Origin: UA16 sp002292325 | GTDB lineage: Bacteria; Bacteroidota; Bacteroidia; Flavobacteriales_D; Sanyastnellaceae | DNA length: 64,000 nt | Assembly: GCA_943788645.1 (NCBI GenBank) | Contig: CALSRC010000005.1 | Coordinates: 1-64,000 of the forward strand | Reading direction: 5' to 3' | Shown here: piece after piece, positions 45,791-54,038 of the stretch | How positions within the stretch are numbered: the first letter of the stretch is position 1 | How the letters are laid out: each line of letters starts with the position of its first letter | Notes under the pieces: model-generated | Told to the model about the DNA's origin: nothing | Database searches by the model: none | What the model saw: the letters and a program-made list of their open reading frames with translations, nothing else | Made by a program: the position numbers and the translations under genes

Positions 45791-46135
45791 AGACACATCC
45801 ATGTGAATTCATCGCTCCCTTCATCGGGAGAGGAAAGTCCGGACAACACAGAGTACCACACTTCCCGAAAGGAAGGCGTTTCGTTGAAATACGCGATGAC
45901 AGAAAGTGCCACAGAAATTTATACCGCCAATGGCTACGGCACAGGTAAGGGTGAAAAGGTGAGGTAAGAGCTCACCAGCTTTGAAGTGATTCAAAGGCTT
46001 TGGTAAACCTTGTGGGTTGCAAGACCATGTACACTAATGCTTGAGGGCTGCTCGCCCGAATTAGGGGGTAGGTTGCACAGATAAATGATGAATCGCTTTT
46101 GCGAACAGAATCCGGCTTATGTCATGGATGTGTCT
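45791..46135 (+). ncRNA. rnpB: RNase P RNA, catalytic RNA of tRNA 5' processing
   Basis: The conserved cores of bacterial type A RNase P RNA are present: GAGAGGAAAGTCCGGAC at 45828-45844, ACAGAAAGTGCCACAGAAA near 45900, GGTAAGGGTGAAAAGGTG, GGTAAACC, GTTGCAAGACC and the 3' ACAGAATCCGGCTTAT at 46105-46120. The first and last helices close the molecule: GACACATCCATG (45792-45803) pairs perfectly with CATGGATGTGTC (46123-46134). Six T follow, so P1 plus the U run probably also serves as terminator. Size, about 345 bases, is normal. Confidence 0.95.
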
Positions 46136-46140
46136 TTTTT
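46135..46140 (+). terminator. U run ending rnpB
   Basis: TTTTTT directly after the 12-bp P1 helix of RNase P RNA. The long-range helix is an unusual terminator stem, but no other hairpin lies nearby. Confidence 0.4.
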
Positions 46141-46173
46141 ACATCATTCTTTAATTTCTCTTTGAATCTTATC

Positions 46174-46205
46174 TTGTTTTTTTCTGTTTTTTATCAATAC
46201 TTTTG
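46174..46205 (+). promoter_or_regulatory. promoter of the HARE-HTH-like gene
   Basis: TTG at 46174-46176, a 21-base spacer, then TACTTTTG at 46198-46205, an exact TAnnTTTG. The start codon is at 46237. Confidence 0.55.
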
Positions 46206-46236
46206 CTCATACACTCACTCACCAAACATCGATTTG

Positions 46237-46785
46237 ATGAATTTGAAATCAAAAGACATCGCTGCCGTAGCTTCCTACTATGAAGAAGAACGAATTCGGC
46301 TTGCAAGCAAATTGAAACATGTCGATTCAATACTGAGAAAAATATCAGGAGCGAATACAGATCTCGAAACCGGAGTCATTTTAACAAAGCAAGGAGAGCA
46401 AGCGAAAAAAAGAGGGCCTAAAAGCATTTGGGGTAAATTTATTCTTGAACAATTAAAGCAACGCCAACAACCGCTGAGTTACAAAGACCTTATGGTCGAG
46501 GCCATGAAGTCTAGGAGCGAACAGAATCCCAAGTATCAAAACGTGAGGTCAAGCATTTTAAATAGTGCTTTTCGACTGAGAGCCATTCAGGGCAAAATTG
46601 CCACAGTTCAGCAAGAAGGCAAAAAAGAAAAATTCATCGTGTTAAGATCATGGGTTGATGACAAGGGGGGGCTATCAAAATCTCACCGGCAATGGCTCAA
46701 AAAACATAGAGACTTTGTGGCAAGCCCGGTAGATCTTTCTTCATTACCTTCTCCCAAATATGCGGAGGACTTGAGCATAGATTAA
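46237..46785 (+). CDS. hypothetical protein with coiled-coil and HARE-HTH-like domain
   Basis: 182 residues from ATG 46237; the open frame extends upstream into rnpB, which rules out the earlier starts. The first 40 residues are a charged helix (ASYYEEERIRLASKLKHVDS). A region from about residue 62 (GPKSIWGKFILEQLKQRQQP ... LSYKDLMVEAMKSRSEQ, then NVRSSILNSAFRLRAIQGKI) looks like the HARE-HTH winged helix found next to restriction and chromatin proteins. A basic region and an acidic tail finish it. The domain call is by eye and tentative. DNA binding is inference. It has its own promoter. Confidence 0.65.
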   Translation: MNLKSKDIAAVASYYEEERIRLASKLKHVDSILRKISGANTDLETGVILTKQGEQAKKRGPKSIWGKFILEQLKQRQQPLSYKDLMVEAMKSRSEQNPKYQNVRSSILNSAFRLRAIQGKIATVQQEGKKEKFIVLRSWVDDKGGLSKSHRQWLKKHRDFVASPVDLSSLPSPKYAEDLSID

Positions 46786-46860
46786 AGAACAACCGGACGA
46801 CTGTGGTAGAGATGTGATATCCACCACTCATGGTAGTGAGGTGACATACATAACGAAAGA

Positions 46861-46890
46861 AAAAAAAAAGGCCGAGTGGCCTTTTTTTTT
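46861..46890. terminator. bidirectional terminator between convergent genes
   Basis: Nine A, GGCC, GAGT loop, GGCC, then ten T. It is symmetrical and serves the HARE-HTH-like gene and the P5C dehydrogenase gene. Confidence 0.85.
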
Positions 46891-46921
46891 CTTGTAATCA
46901 ACTTCACGTCCCTCAACACCA

Positions 46922-48550
46922 TCAGCCCATGAATGGATAACGATAATTCGTAGGTGGGACAAATGTTTCTTTGATCGTTCTTGCGCTGGTCCAACGCCAA
47001 AGGTTCAGAATGCTTCCTGCCTTGTCATTCGTTCCAGAACCTCGAGCTCCGCCAAACGGCTGCTGCCCTACAGCAGCGCCAGTCGGTTTGTCATTGATAT
47101 AGAAATTGCCAGCGGCGTGTTCTAATCGTTTAGTCGCCAAATCAATGATCAATCGATCTTTTGCGAAAACAGCACCTGTAAGGGCATACTCACTTGTGGA
47201 ATCTACCAAGTCCATTGTTTTCTCAAACTCCGAGTCCTCGTAAATAAAAATGGTCAAAACAGGACCAAAGATCTCCTCAACCATTGTCCGAGAATGGGGA
47301 TTAGAGGTCACAGCAATCGTAGGTTGGACATAATAGCCGGTTGTCTTATCGGCAGTCCCTCCAGCAATGACTTCCACTTCATCTGATTCATTTAAATGCT
47401 TCAAGTAGCCATTGATTTTATCGAATGAACGCTCATCGATGACAGCAGAAACAAAATTCCCAAAGTCTTCAGGTGAACCAACTTTCAACTCGTTGACTTG
47501 TGCAATCAATTGAGCCTTGATCTCTGGCCACAGACTCGAAGGCAAATATGCACGACTCGCAGCACTGCATTTTTGCCCTTGAAATTCAAATGCTCCTCTG
47601 ATGAGACCAGTAACGACCTCGTCAGCGTTGGAAGAGGAGTGAGCCAAAATGAAATCCTTGCCACCTGTTTCACCCACAATGCGCGGATAGCTTTTGAAGG
47701 TTGCAATGTTAGCTCCAATTTCTTGCCAAAGATGACGAAAGACTCCTGTTGAACCGGTGAAATGTAAACCTGCAAAATCGGGATGCTTAAAAACAACATC
47801 CCCAGCAACAGGACCATCGCAGGTGATCATGTTGATCACACCGTCAGGCAGTCCTGCTTCTTTAAACACCTCCATGATGACCTGGGCAGAATAAACCTGA
47901 GAGTCAGCCGGCTTCCAAACAACAACATTGCCCATTAAAGCTGGAGCAGCGCAGAGATTTGCGGCAATTGACGTGAAATTAAATGGAGTGATCGCAAAGA
48001 CAAAGCCTTCCAGTCCACGGTATTCTAACCGATTCCAAATCCCCTCTTGACTATCCGGCTGTACAGATTGAATCTCTTGAAGGAAATGAGCGTTAAAACG
48101 CAAGAAATCAATGAATTCACATGCTGCATCGATTTCTGCTTGAAAGATATTTTTTGACTGTGCGAGCATCGTAGCCGCATTGATTTTGGCTCGATAAGGC
48201 CCAGCGAGCAAATCCGCCGCTTTTAGAAAAACAGCTGCACGTTCATTCCAAGGCAAGGCTGCCCAGGCAGGTCGAGCTGCAAGTGCTGCATCAATTCCTG
48301 CACGCACATGTTCCGCATCACCATAATTGAAATGACCAAGAATATGCTGATGGTTGTGTGGCGGCGACATGGGTCGCTTGTCATGCGTTCGAACTTCTGC
48401 ACCGCCAATGTACATGGGAACATCAATGGCTTCTTGATTCTTCATGGTGTGGTACACCTGAGTGACTTCTTCACGTTCAGGGCTGCCCGGAGCGTATGGA
48501 AGAATCGGCTCGTTAATTGGATATGGAATGTTGAAGTTACCTTTTGACAT
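46922..48550 (-). CDS. pruA: L-glutamate gamma-semialdehyde (1-pyrroline-5-carboxylate) dehydrogenase
   Basis: 542 residues, the length of the single-domain P5C dehydrogenases of Bacteroidota. ALDH features are FAITPFNFTSIAANL, VVWKPADS, HFTGSTGVFRHL, the catalytic Glu in VGETGGKDFIL, the nucleophilic Cys in FEFQGQKCSAASRAYLP, and EIFGPVLTIFIYED. The enzyme oxidises glutamate semialdehyde to glutamate with NAD in proline and ornithine breakdown. It is a single gene with its own terminator and a promoter element at 48580-48587. Confidence 0.93.
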   Translation of the reverse strand: MSKGNFNIPYPINEPILPYAPGSPEREEVTQVYHTMKNQEAIDVPMYIGGAEVRTHDKRPMSPPHNHQHILGHFNYGDAEHVRAGIDAALAARPAWAALPWNERAAVFLKAADLLAGPYRAKINAATMLAQSKNIFQAEIDAACEFIDFLRFNAHFLQEIQSVQPDSQEGIWNRLEYRGLEGFVFAITPFNFTSIAANLCAAPALMGNVVVWKPADSQVYSAQVIMEVFKEAGLPDGVINMITCDGPVAGDVVFKHPDFAGLHFTGSTGVFRHLWQEIGANIATFKSYPRIVGETGGKDFILAHSSSNADEVVTGLIRGAFEFQGQKCSAASRAYLPSSLWPEIKAQLIAQVNELKVGSPEDFGNFVSAVIDERSFDKINGYLKHLNESDEVEVIAGGTADKTTGYYVQPTIAVTSNPHSRTMVEEIFGPVLTIFIYEDSEFEKTMDLVDSTSEYALTGAVFAKDRLIIDLATKRLEHAAGNFYINDKPTGAAVGQQPFGGARGSGTNDKAGSILNLWRWTSARTIKETFVPPTNYRYPFMG

Positions 48551-48579
48551 AAAGCTGATTTTTGTTCAATGCAATGTGC

Positions 48580-48587
48580 AAAGCTAA
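48580..48587 (-). promoter_or_regulatory. -7 element of pruA
   Basis: Minus-strand TAGCTTTG matches TAnnTTTG, 30 bases before the pruA start. A palindromic sequence lies just upstream (48595-48613). Confidence 0.5.
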
Positions 48588-48662
48588 TTCAAAGGGCCTC
48601 AATTGAAGGCCTACATCGAGTCTATCTTGCCGTAATTACGGGAGACATTTAAGGTACAAAAA

Positions 48663-51600
48663 ATGCAAGCCAACAAATACAACGCAATTTCAGAGGCATA
48701 CGTCACTGCTAGATTACTAGCCGTCGTCCTTTTATTTGTGGGATTGACGCCAACTCATGCGCAATCACCAGAGTGGTCTGAAAGGGACCTTGCAAAATCA
48801 GTTCATCGCGCAGAACAAACATTTCTTGCAGGAGAAATGAGTCGCGCTTATGGACTTTTTGCGCATCTAGTGAGTGTCGCGAATGATCGAGCATTTCTTC
48901 ATTACCGATTTGGAGCCACCTGTACATTTACTTCTCAACGTCTGAATGAAGCCCAAGAACATTTAGAAATCGCACGTGAACTTGGCATTTTTGAAACAGA
49001 ACATGAAGCAGGTTGGCATTATTACAAGGGGAGGCTTCACCACGTTCGGTATGAATTTTCTGAAGCGGCCATCCATTTCCGCACTGCAATTGATTTAGCG
49101 AGCAAAAAGGACAATTGGATCAACGATGCGAAGCTGCGATTTGGACAGTGCAACAATCAGGGGGGCTTCAGCAATGACGCCTTTGCTATGATTGAGAAAG
49201 AGACCCTTATATCGCATTCAGAAGATTTTTTTAGGCTGTATGAATTTCCCATCAGCATGGGACGCCTCTTGGTTGTGCCACAACAGCTTTTGAGCAAAGA
49301 AGATAAAAAGCGAGGATACGAGTCGCAATTGCATTGGCTGCCTGGCCACCGGTACGCTTATTATGCGAGCTACGGGAAGGAAGGGGATACGGGACTCGAT
49401 ATATACCGTGTTGCTGTCAATAGCTCCGGAGAATACAGTGCGCCGATGAAAATGCCAGAACCAATCAACGGAGACTTCGATGATTGTTCGCCCATTTGCA
49501 TTCCCGGCGAGTCCAATGAATTGGACCAAATTTTCTTTTCAAGTTCAAGACCGGAGTCCATTGGCGGTTACGATATTTTTAAATCGCTTGGTGACTTCAC
49601 ATCGGAAGAATTGATCATTATGGATCAAGAAATCGCAATGCAACTTCCTTTTGAAGTCAACAGCACAGCAGATGAGTTCTTGTACTGGGACACAAAAGAC
49701 GCAGATCAGGCCTGGCTTACAACGAATCGCAATCAGGATTTTGAAGGCCGTGAGGTATGGCGATTCAACCGAAGTTTGGAACATGCCCATCCGGTCGCTT
49801 TGACCTTCATGCTTGACTCGGATGCACAAGCTGGTACCCTGAAGATTTCAGAGGAAAACGGACCAGTTCCGGTGCTCCAAAGTAAAATTCTCCCTGGCGA
49901 GTCTTTCAGCACTGTGCTGAAGCAAAATTCCAAGCTCACAATATCCTGGGAAAACGAAAACGGGAACACCTATTCGACTGAGATTGTTGACATTCCTACT
50001 CGAAATGAAAGCGCTATCGCAAGCGACCCCATCATCGTATCGTCTTCTTCAAAAGGAACGATTTCCGCCCAATTAGCAGAGCTGCAGTTCATCAGCCAAC
50101 CTGATTTGACATGGACATTTTCAGCCATGAATGCCAAAGATCGTTCCGGTGAATTTGGCGAATCCTTATCCCAGAATGAATTCGCGAGCTTGTATGGTGG
50201 TCGACTCGGTGAAATCAGCATAGAAAAAGTACTGCAAGCTGCCAATCAGTCGACAGAGGAGGAAACAGTGGAACAACATACCGTTCCGGCTTGGATACAC
50301 AATGCCATGGTGGAGGCACAAATAATACCCGACCATAGCCACACACCGCGCACGATCACACAAGCGCGAAGGGAAGCATTAACCATTCAAGGTCAAATGG
50401 AAAAGACCCAATGCTGGGATTCCCCTGGATCTAAAATGTGGAAGGTCGCCGCAGCAATCGAACGATACGGAGAGCCGGCTTTGGCGGTACTTTCTGATCA
50501 AACGCGTTCTCTCCGAAATAGAACAGCCGAACTCAGAGATGACTGGGTATCCTGGACCAATAAGCTCGAGAATCATGTGCAATCATTGGGCACGGCTTCG
50601 GAAGACTGGATCATTATGCTCGCTTATTTTGAAGCCCAAGTCAAATCGTACAACGGAGCGGTCATCCATGCGGAAGACATGTTCCGAAGAATCGATTCCC
50701 ATTTGCAATTTGAACGTTGGCTGACTGAGACCATGCCCATGGCAATACCTGAGTTCCGCACAGACTTGATTCGCATTATCCAGGACTCACCTGAAGTTTA
50801 TCAAGCAATCCATGAAGCAGCAATAGCTGTTCATCAGAATTCTGATCCCGTCTTGCACTTGCAGTCGGTACAAAACGGTTTATGGAATGCGCTAACGGAC
50901 AGCATAACGGAGTTCCAAACGCTGGACATTTATTCATTGCCTGGTATGGAAGACTCACAAGCTTGGTTCTTGAGAAGCGGCGGAATCATGGATGAAATTG
51001 AGACCATTGCCGATTTGCAAGAACGAAAATCAAAGGGACAACAAGCCATCGGTTTGGCCTGGGAAACATATCGGGTAGGAGCGGACCAATACAATAGAGT
51101 CATCAACGAATCCCAAATGAGCCCTGGCGCATGGTGGCAATCGTTTGGACCAAAGGAAGCTAAACCTGGAGCTTCCGGTCAACCGCGCGAATACAGCGGA
51201 TATGAAATGTTTGTGAAGCATGATGACCCTATTTTGGAGCAGGCCCATTTGTACCAAAAGGAGCTTGATGACATCCGAACAGGAACACGTAACGAAGAAT
51301 CGTATCGGGCAACAGTCAAACGAGCTATCGCCATGCGTTCGACCATTGCAAACGAAATGGTCGCATTATTTGGGGGTGAACATTCGCCTTCTGATAATCC
51401 AACCAACTTGAGGAATACGATTGCTGCGGAATTCACAAGTTCACCCACTCAGGAATTCATATCAAAAGATGCAGATAAAGTTATTGAAGACATCATTCCG
51501 ACGTTGAGCAACGAAGAGGGCACTGTCAATACAGGGAATCTTGCGAAGGCACCAACCTCGGAGCCAACCTCGGAGCCAACCTCGGAGCCAACCTCGGAGC

Positions 51601-52220
51601 CAACCTCGGAGCCAACCTCGGAGCCAACGCTCACAACCCGAACCGACAATATGTTTACCGTGCAAGTGGGAGCATTCTTGTATGACCCGAACTTCAAGGC
51701 TGAGCAAAATGCATCTGACGCATTCATCATCGAAGTTGCTGGCAAATTCACGAAATACGGTGTCGGAAATTATCCGTCCATTCAAGACGCGGAACAGCGG
51801 TTGGATGAAGTACTCCGTTGGGCGCCAGATGCATTTATTAAGCGCATACCTTCTGACGGCGTCAAGAAGCGTGCACCCATTGCTTTGATTGAAGAGACCA
51901 CCAAGAAGAAAACCGTCGAAGCCAAGAAAACCAAAAAGTCAAAAGTCAATCTGCCTTCAAAAACCCCTAAGAAAAAAGAAGAGGTCAGCATTGCTAGAAA
52001 TTTTCGCGTGCGTATTGTAGAGTACAGCGGAACTCTAAAACCGGCTCAAGTTGCATCGCTTTTGCGCCTCGGGAATGCCATCGATTTAAAGACAGCTAAA
52101 TTGACGACGAAAACTGTTTATTTTACAGAAAACTTCACCAGCGTCGAAGATGCGCAAGTAGCTTTCGAATTAATTTTGTCACAAGGATTTAAAGAAGCCG
52201 AAATTGAAGTCATTTACTAA
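48663..52220 (+). CDS. TPR - PD40 propeller - SPOR domain protein (PorE-like architecture)
   Basis: 1185 residues. A signal peptide (LLAVVLLFVGLTPTHAQ) is followed by TPR helices (about 40-170, NEAQEHLEIARELG, EAAIHFRTAIDLA). PD40 propeller blades come next (about 215-330, YYASYGKEGDTGLDIYRVAV, IFFSSSRPESIGGYDIFKS). A long helical middle (about 550-900), six TSEP repeats, and a C-terminal SPOR domain (FTVQVGAFLYDP) with a second SPOR-like stretch (NFRVRIVEYSG) complete it; a lysine-rich linker separates them. SPOR domains bind septal peptidoglycan. TPR plus propeller recalls T9SS protein PorE, where an OmpA domain takes the peptidoglycan role. Next gene overlaps by 17 bases. Confidence 0.78.
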   Translation: MQANKYNAISEAYVTARLLAVVLLFVGLTPTHAQSPEWSERDLAKSVHRAEQTFLAGEMSRAYGLFAHLVSVANDRAFLHYRFGATCTFTSQRLNEAQEHLEIARELGIFETEHEAGWHYYKGRLHHVRYEFSEAAIHFRTAIDLASKKDNWINDAKLRFGQCNNQGGFSNDAFAMIEKETLISHSEDFFRLYEFPISMGRLLVVPQQLLSKEDKKRGYESQLHWLPGHRYAYYASYGKEGDTGLDIYRVAVNSSGEYSAPMKMPEPINGDFDDCSPICIPGESNELDQIFFSSSRPESIGGYDIFKSLGDFTSEELIIMDQEIAMQLPFEVNSTADEFLYWDTKDADQAWLTTNRNQDFEGREVWRFNRSLEHAHPVALTFMLDSDAQAGTLKISEENGPVPVLQSKILPGESFSTVLKQNSKLTISWENENGNTYSTEIVDIPTRNESAIASDPIIVSSSSKGTISAQLAELQFISQPDLTWTFSAMNAKDRSGEFGESLSQNEFASLYGGRLGEISIEKVLQAANQSTEEETVEQHTVPAWIHNAMVEAQIIPDHSHTPRTITQARREALTIQGQMEKTQCWDSPGSKMWKVAAAIERYGEPALAVLSDQTRSLRNRTAELRDDWVSWTNKLENHVQSLGTASEDWIIMLAYFEAQVKSYNGAVIHAEDMFRRIDSHLQFERWLTETMPMAIPEFRTDLIRIIQDSPEVYQAIHEAAIAVHQNSDPVLHLQSVQNGLWNALTDSITEFQTLDIYSLPGMEDSQAWFLRSGGIMDEIETIADLQERKSKGQQAIGLAWETYRVGADQYNRVINESQMSPGAWWQSFGPKEAKPGASGQPREYSGYEMFVKHDDPILEQAHLYQKELDDIRTGTRNEESYRATVKRAIAMRSTIANEMVALFGGEHSPSDNPTNLRNTIAAEFTSSPTQEFISKDADKVIEDIIPTLSNEEGTVNTGNLAKAPTSEPTSEPTSEPTSEPTSEPTSEPTLTTRTDNMFTVQVGAFLYDPNFKAEQNASDAFIIEVAGKFTKYGVGNYPSIQDAEQRLDEVLRWAPDAFIKRIPSDGVKKRAPIALIEETTKKKTVEAKKTKKSKVNLPSKTPKKKEEVSIARNFRVRIVEYSGTLKPAQVASLLRLGNAIDLKTAKLTTKTVYFTENFTSVEDAQVAFELILSQGFKEAEIEVIY
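51555..51626 (+). repeat. six perfect 12-base tandem repeats (TSEP linker)
   Basis: Six identical copies of ACCTCGGAGCCA. Each adds Thr-Ser-Glu-Pro in frame, so copy-number change by slippage would alter linker length without a frameshift. Confidence 0.95.
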
Positions 52221-53862
52221 CGATCAGTCTGCCAAGAGAGCACTCCTCACATGCTCCATAGCATTCGGCGTCATCATGCATTCACAGGGTCAAGACCTTG
52301 TTTTAAACGAAATTCTAGCAAGCAATACTTCCTATGATTACGATGACTTTTTTCAATATGAAGATTGGGTTGAAGTTTACAATGGAGGAGGAATCCAAAA
52401 TTTAGCAGGCTATTACTTGAGTGACGATCCTGACTCCCTCGACAAATGGATGTTTCCATTCTCCAATCCTGGTTTGACAACCATCCTCCCGGGAGGACAT
52501 ATTCGGATATGGTGCGACGATGACGAACAACAAGGGGAGGACCACGCTAATTTTAAAATTAGCAATGAAGGCGAAACATTGTTTTTGATTGAACCTGATG
52601 CTGTCACCATCATTGATAGCATCACCATAGGACTGCAACAAACCGATATTTCTTACGGTCGCAACTGCGACGGATGTCAAACCTGGCAATATTTCAATGT
52701 ACCAACGCCTGAAGCTCCTAATTCGGCAAGTGTATTACCGTCGGCAACTCTTTATATCAACGAGTATCAATCCGTCAATACCGCGACTGTATTTGATGAA
52801 TCTTTCACCTATTCAGCATGGGTTGAAGTATTCAATCCAAACGATTTCCAAGTCAACCTAGCAGGTTATATTCTAGAACTTGGAAGCCAAACTCATACGT
52901 TCAGTCAGCAAGCCCCTTGGCTAACCACAATTGAGGCCAATGGTTTCCAACTTTTTTGGCTTGATGGAAATGCAGAAAATCCTGCAAATCATACCGGATT
53001 ATTGCCATTTGAGAACGCTGTCCTCAGCCTTAAATACTTCGATGGCACCATTATTGACGCAGTAGACTGGAACACCAGCCTTGCAGAAAACACCAGTCGC
53101 GGTCGCGTCTCAGATGGATCACCTAACTGGACGGATTTTGCAACTCCTACACCAAGAGTCACCAACTCCTTGCAGATTATTCTGCCAGAAAACGTGGTAA
53201 TCAATGAAGCACAGTCAGATAATTTCATTACCCATGCCGATACGGAAGGGGAATTTGATGACTGGATTGAGCTATACAATCCAACAGACCTGCCTTTCGA
53301 TCTCGCTGGTTACTATGTTTCCGATCGCTTGGATCTGCCTCAGAAATGGCAAATACCCACGACAGCAGGGGATTCGACTGTCATCCAACCAGGTGATTTC
53401 TTGATGCTGTACGCGGATGAGAACGGCTCCCAGGGGTGGAATCACATGAATTTCAAATTGAGTTCAACCGGTGAGCCCATCGCGCTGCGTTCACCTGATG
53501 GGTTCAGTGTTGCTGATTCCGTATTTGTTCCACCTTTATCGCCTGATCGTTCATGGGGCAGACAATACGACGCCGGAGCGCCCTGGGTTGAGTTCTTCAT
53601 TCCCACGCCGAACGCCTCCAATGGCCCGATGAGCACATTACCCGTACACCATGACCCCAAATCCAACATCTACCCCAATCCAATCGGCACGGGTGCTATT
53701 GTCAACTTCCCGGATAAAGGGAGGCTTTTTGATATGCACGGCCGGGTCGTTTTCGTTTGGTCAAGTGCACAACGGATCGCAGTGAATCTTCCTTCTGGCT
53801 TGTATTTGGCTCACATCACAGGTACACAAGGGACGCAGGTGCAAAAGATCTTGGTACACTAG
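52204..53862 (+). CDS. T9SS-sorted protein with three lamin-tail domains
   Basis: 552 residues from a TTG start inside the end of the previous gene; no in-frame ATG precedes the signal peptide (LLTCSIAFGVIMHSQGQ). Three lamin-tail (LTD) domains of about 150 residues follow, each with an NE motif and a W[VI]E[VL][YF]N motif: LVLNEILASN/DWVEVYN, LYINEYQSVN/AWVEVFN and VVINEAQSDN/DWIELYN. A T9SS type A domain ends it (SNIYPNPIGTGAIVNF ... LPSGLYLAHITG). LTD domains in bacterial secreted proteins are thought to anchor enzymes or bind surface polymers; no enzyme domain is present here. The 17-base overlap suggests coupling to the SPOR protein gene. Confidence 0.87.
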   Translation: MKSFTNDQSAKRALLTCSIAFGVIMHSQGQDLVLNEILASNTSYDYDDFFQYEDWVEVYNGGGIQNLAGYYLSDDPDSLDKWMFPFSNPGLTTILPGGHIRIWCDDDEQQGEDHANFKISNEGETLFLIEPDAVTIIDSITIGLQQTDISYGRNCDGCQTWQYFNVPTPEAPNSASVLPSATLYINEYQSVNTATVFDESFTYSAWVEVFNPNDFQVNLAGYILELGSQTHTFSQQAPWLTTIEANGFQLFWLDGNAENPANHTGLLPFENAVLSLKYFDGTIIDAVDWNTSLAENTSRGRVSDGSPNWTDFATPTPRVTNSLQIILPENVVINEAQSDNFITHADTEGEFDDWIELYNPTDLPFDLAGYYVSDRLDLPQKWQIPTTAGDSTVIQPGDFLMLYADENGSQGWNHMNFKLSSTGEPIALRSPDGFSVADSVFVPPLSPDRSWGRQYDAGAPWVEFFIPTPNASNGPMSTLPVHHDPKSNIYPNPIGTGAIVNFPDKGRLFDMHGRVVFVWSSAQRIAVNLPSGLYLAHITGTQGTQVQKILVH

Positions 53863-53941
53863 ACCAAGGGCGGAAATCCCGTTTAAATCGGGACATTCTC
53901 AATTTATGAGTATAGCTGTGTTCTAATTCCGCAGAATTACC

Positions 53942-53949
53942 TAATTTTG
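53942..53949 (+). promoter_or_regulatory. -7 promoter element of rpsA
   Basis: TAATTTTG matches TAnnTTTG. It gives an rpsA leader of about 80 bases. Confidence 0.55.
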
Positions 53950-53962
53950 CACCCTTCATAAT

Positions 53963-54008
53963 GCACCGAAGGAACACGGTGCTCATCTCATCCTTCTGCA
54001 CCGGTTCC
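53963..54008 (+). promoter_or_regulatory. rpsA leader with mutually exclusive hairpins
   Basis: GCACCG (53963-53968) can pair with CGGTGC (53977-53982). The same CGGTGC, with GGAAC before it, can instead pair with GCACCGGTTCC (53998-54008) in an 11-bp helix with one bulged A. The two structures cannot coexist. A regulatory role is inference. Confidence 0.45.
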
Positions 54009-54038
54009 ACGCAGAATACAAATTAACACTGGTACGCC

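Noticed and set aside
46099..46236. N-terminal extension of the HARE-HTH-like protein into rnpB
   Set aside because: It would code over the conserved 3' end of RNase P RNA and precede the promoter at 46,174-46,205.
51555..51626. Possible CRISPR-like array
   Set aside because: Units are directly adjacent 12-base copies without spacers and code an in-frame linker.
51449..51785. Antisense open frames with Trp-Leu-Arg-Gly or Val-Gly-Ser-Glu repeats
   Set aside because: They are the complement of the six 12-base repeats in the SPOR protein gene, which has domains and a full intact frame.
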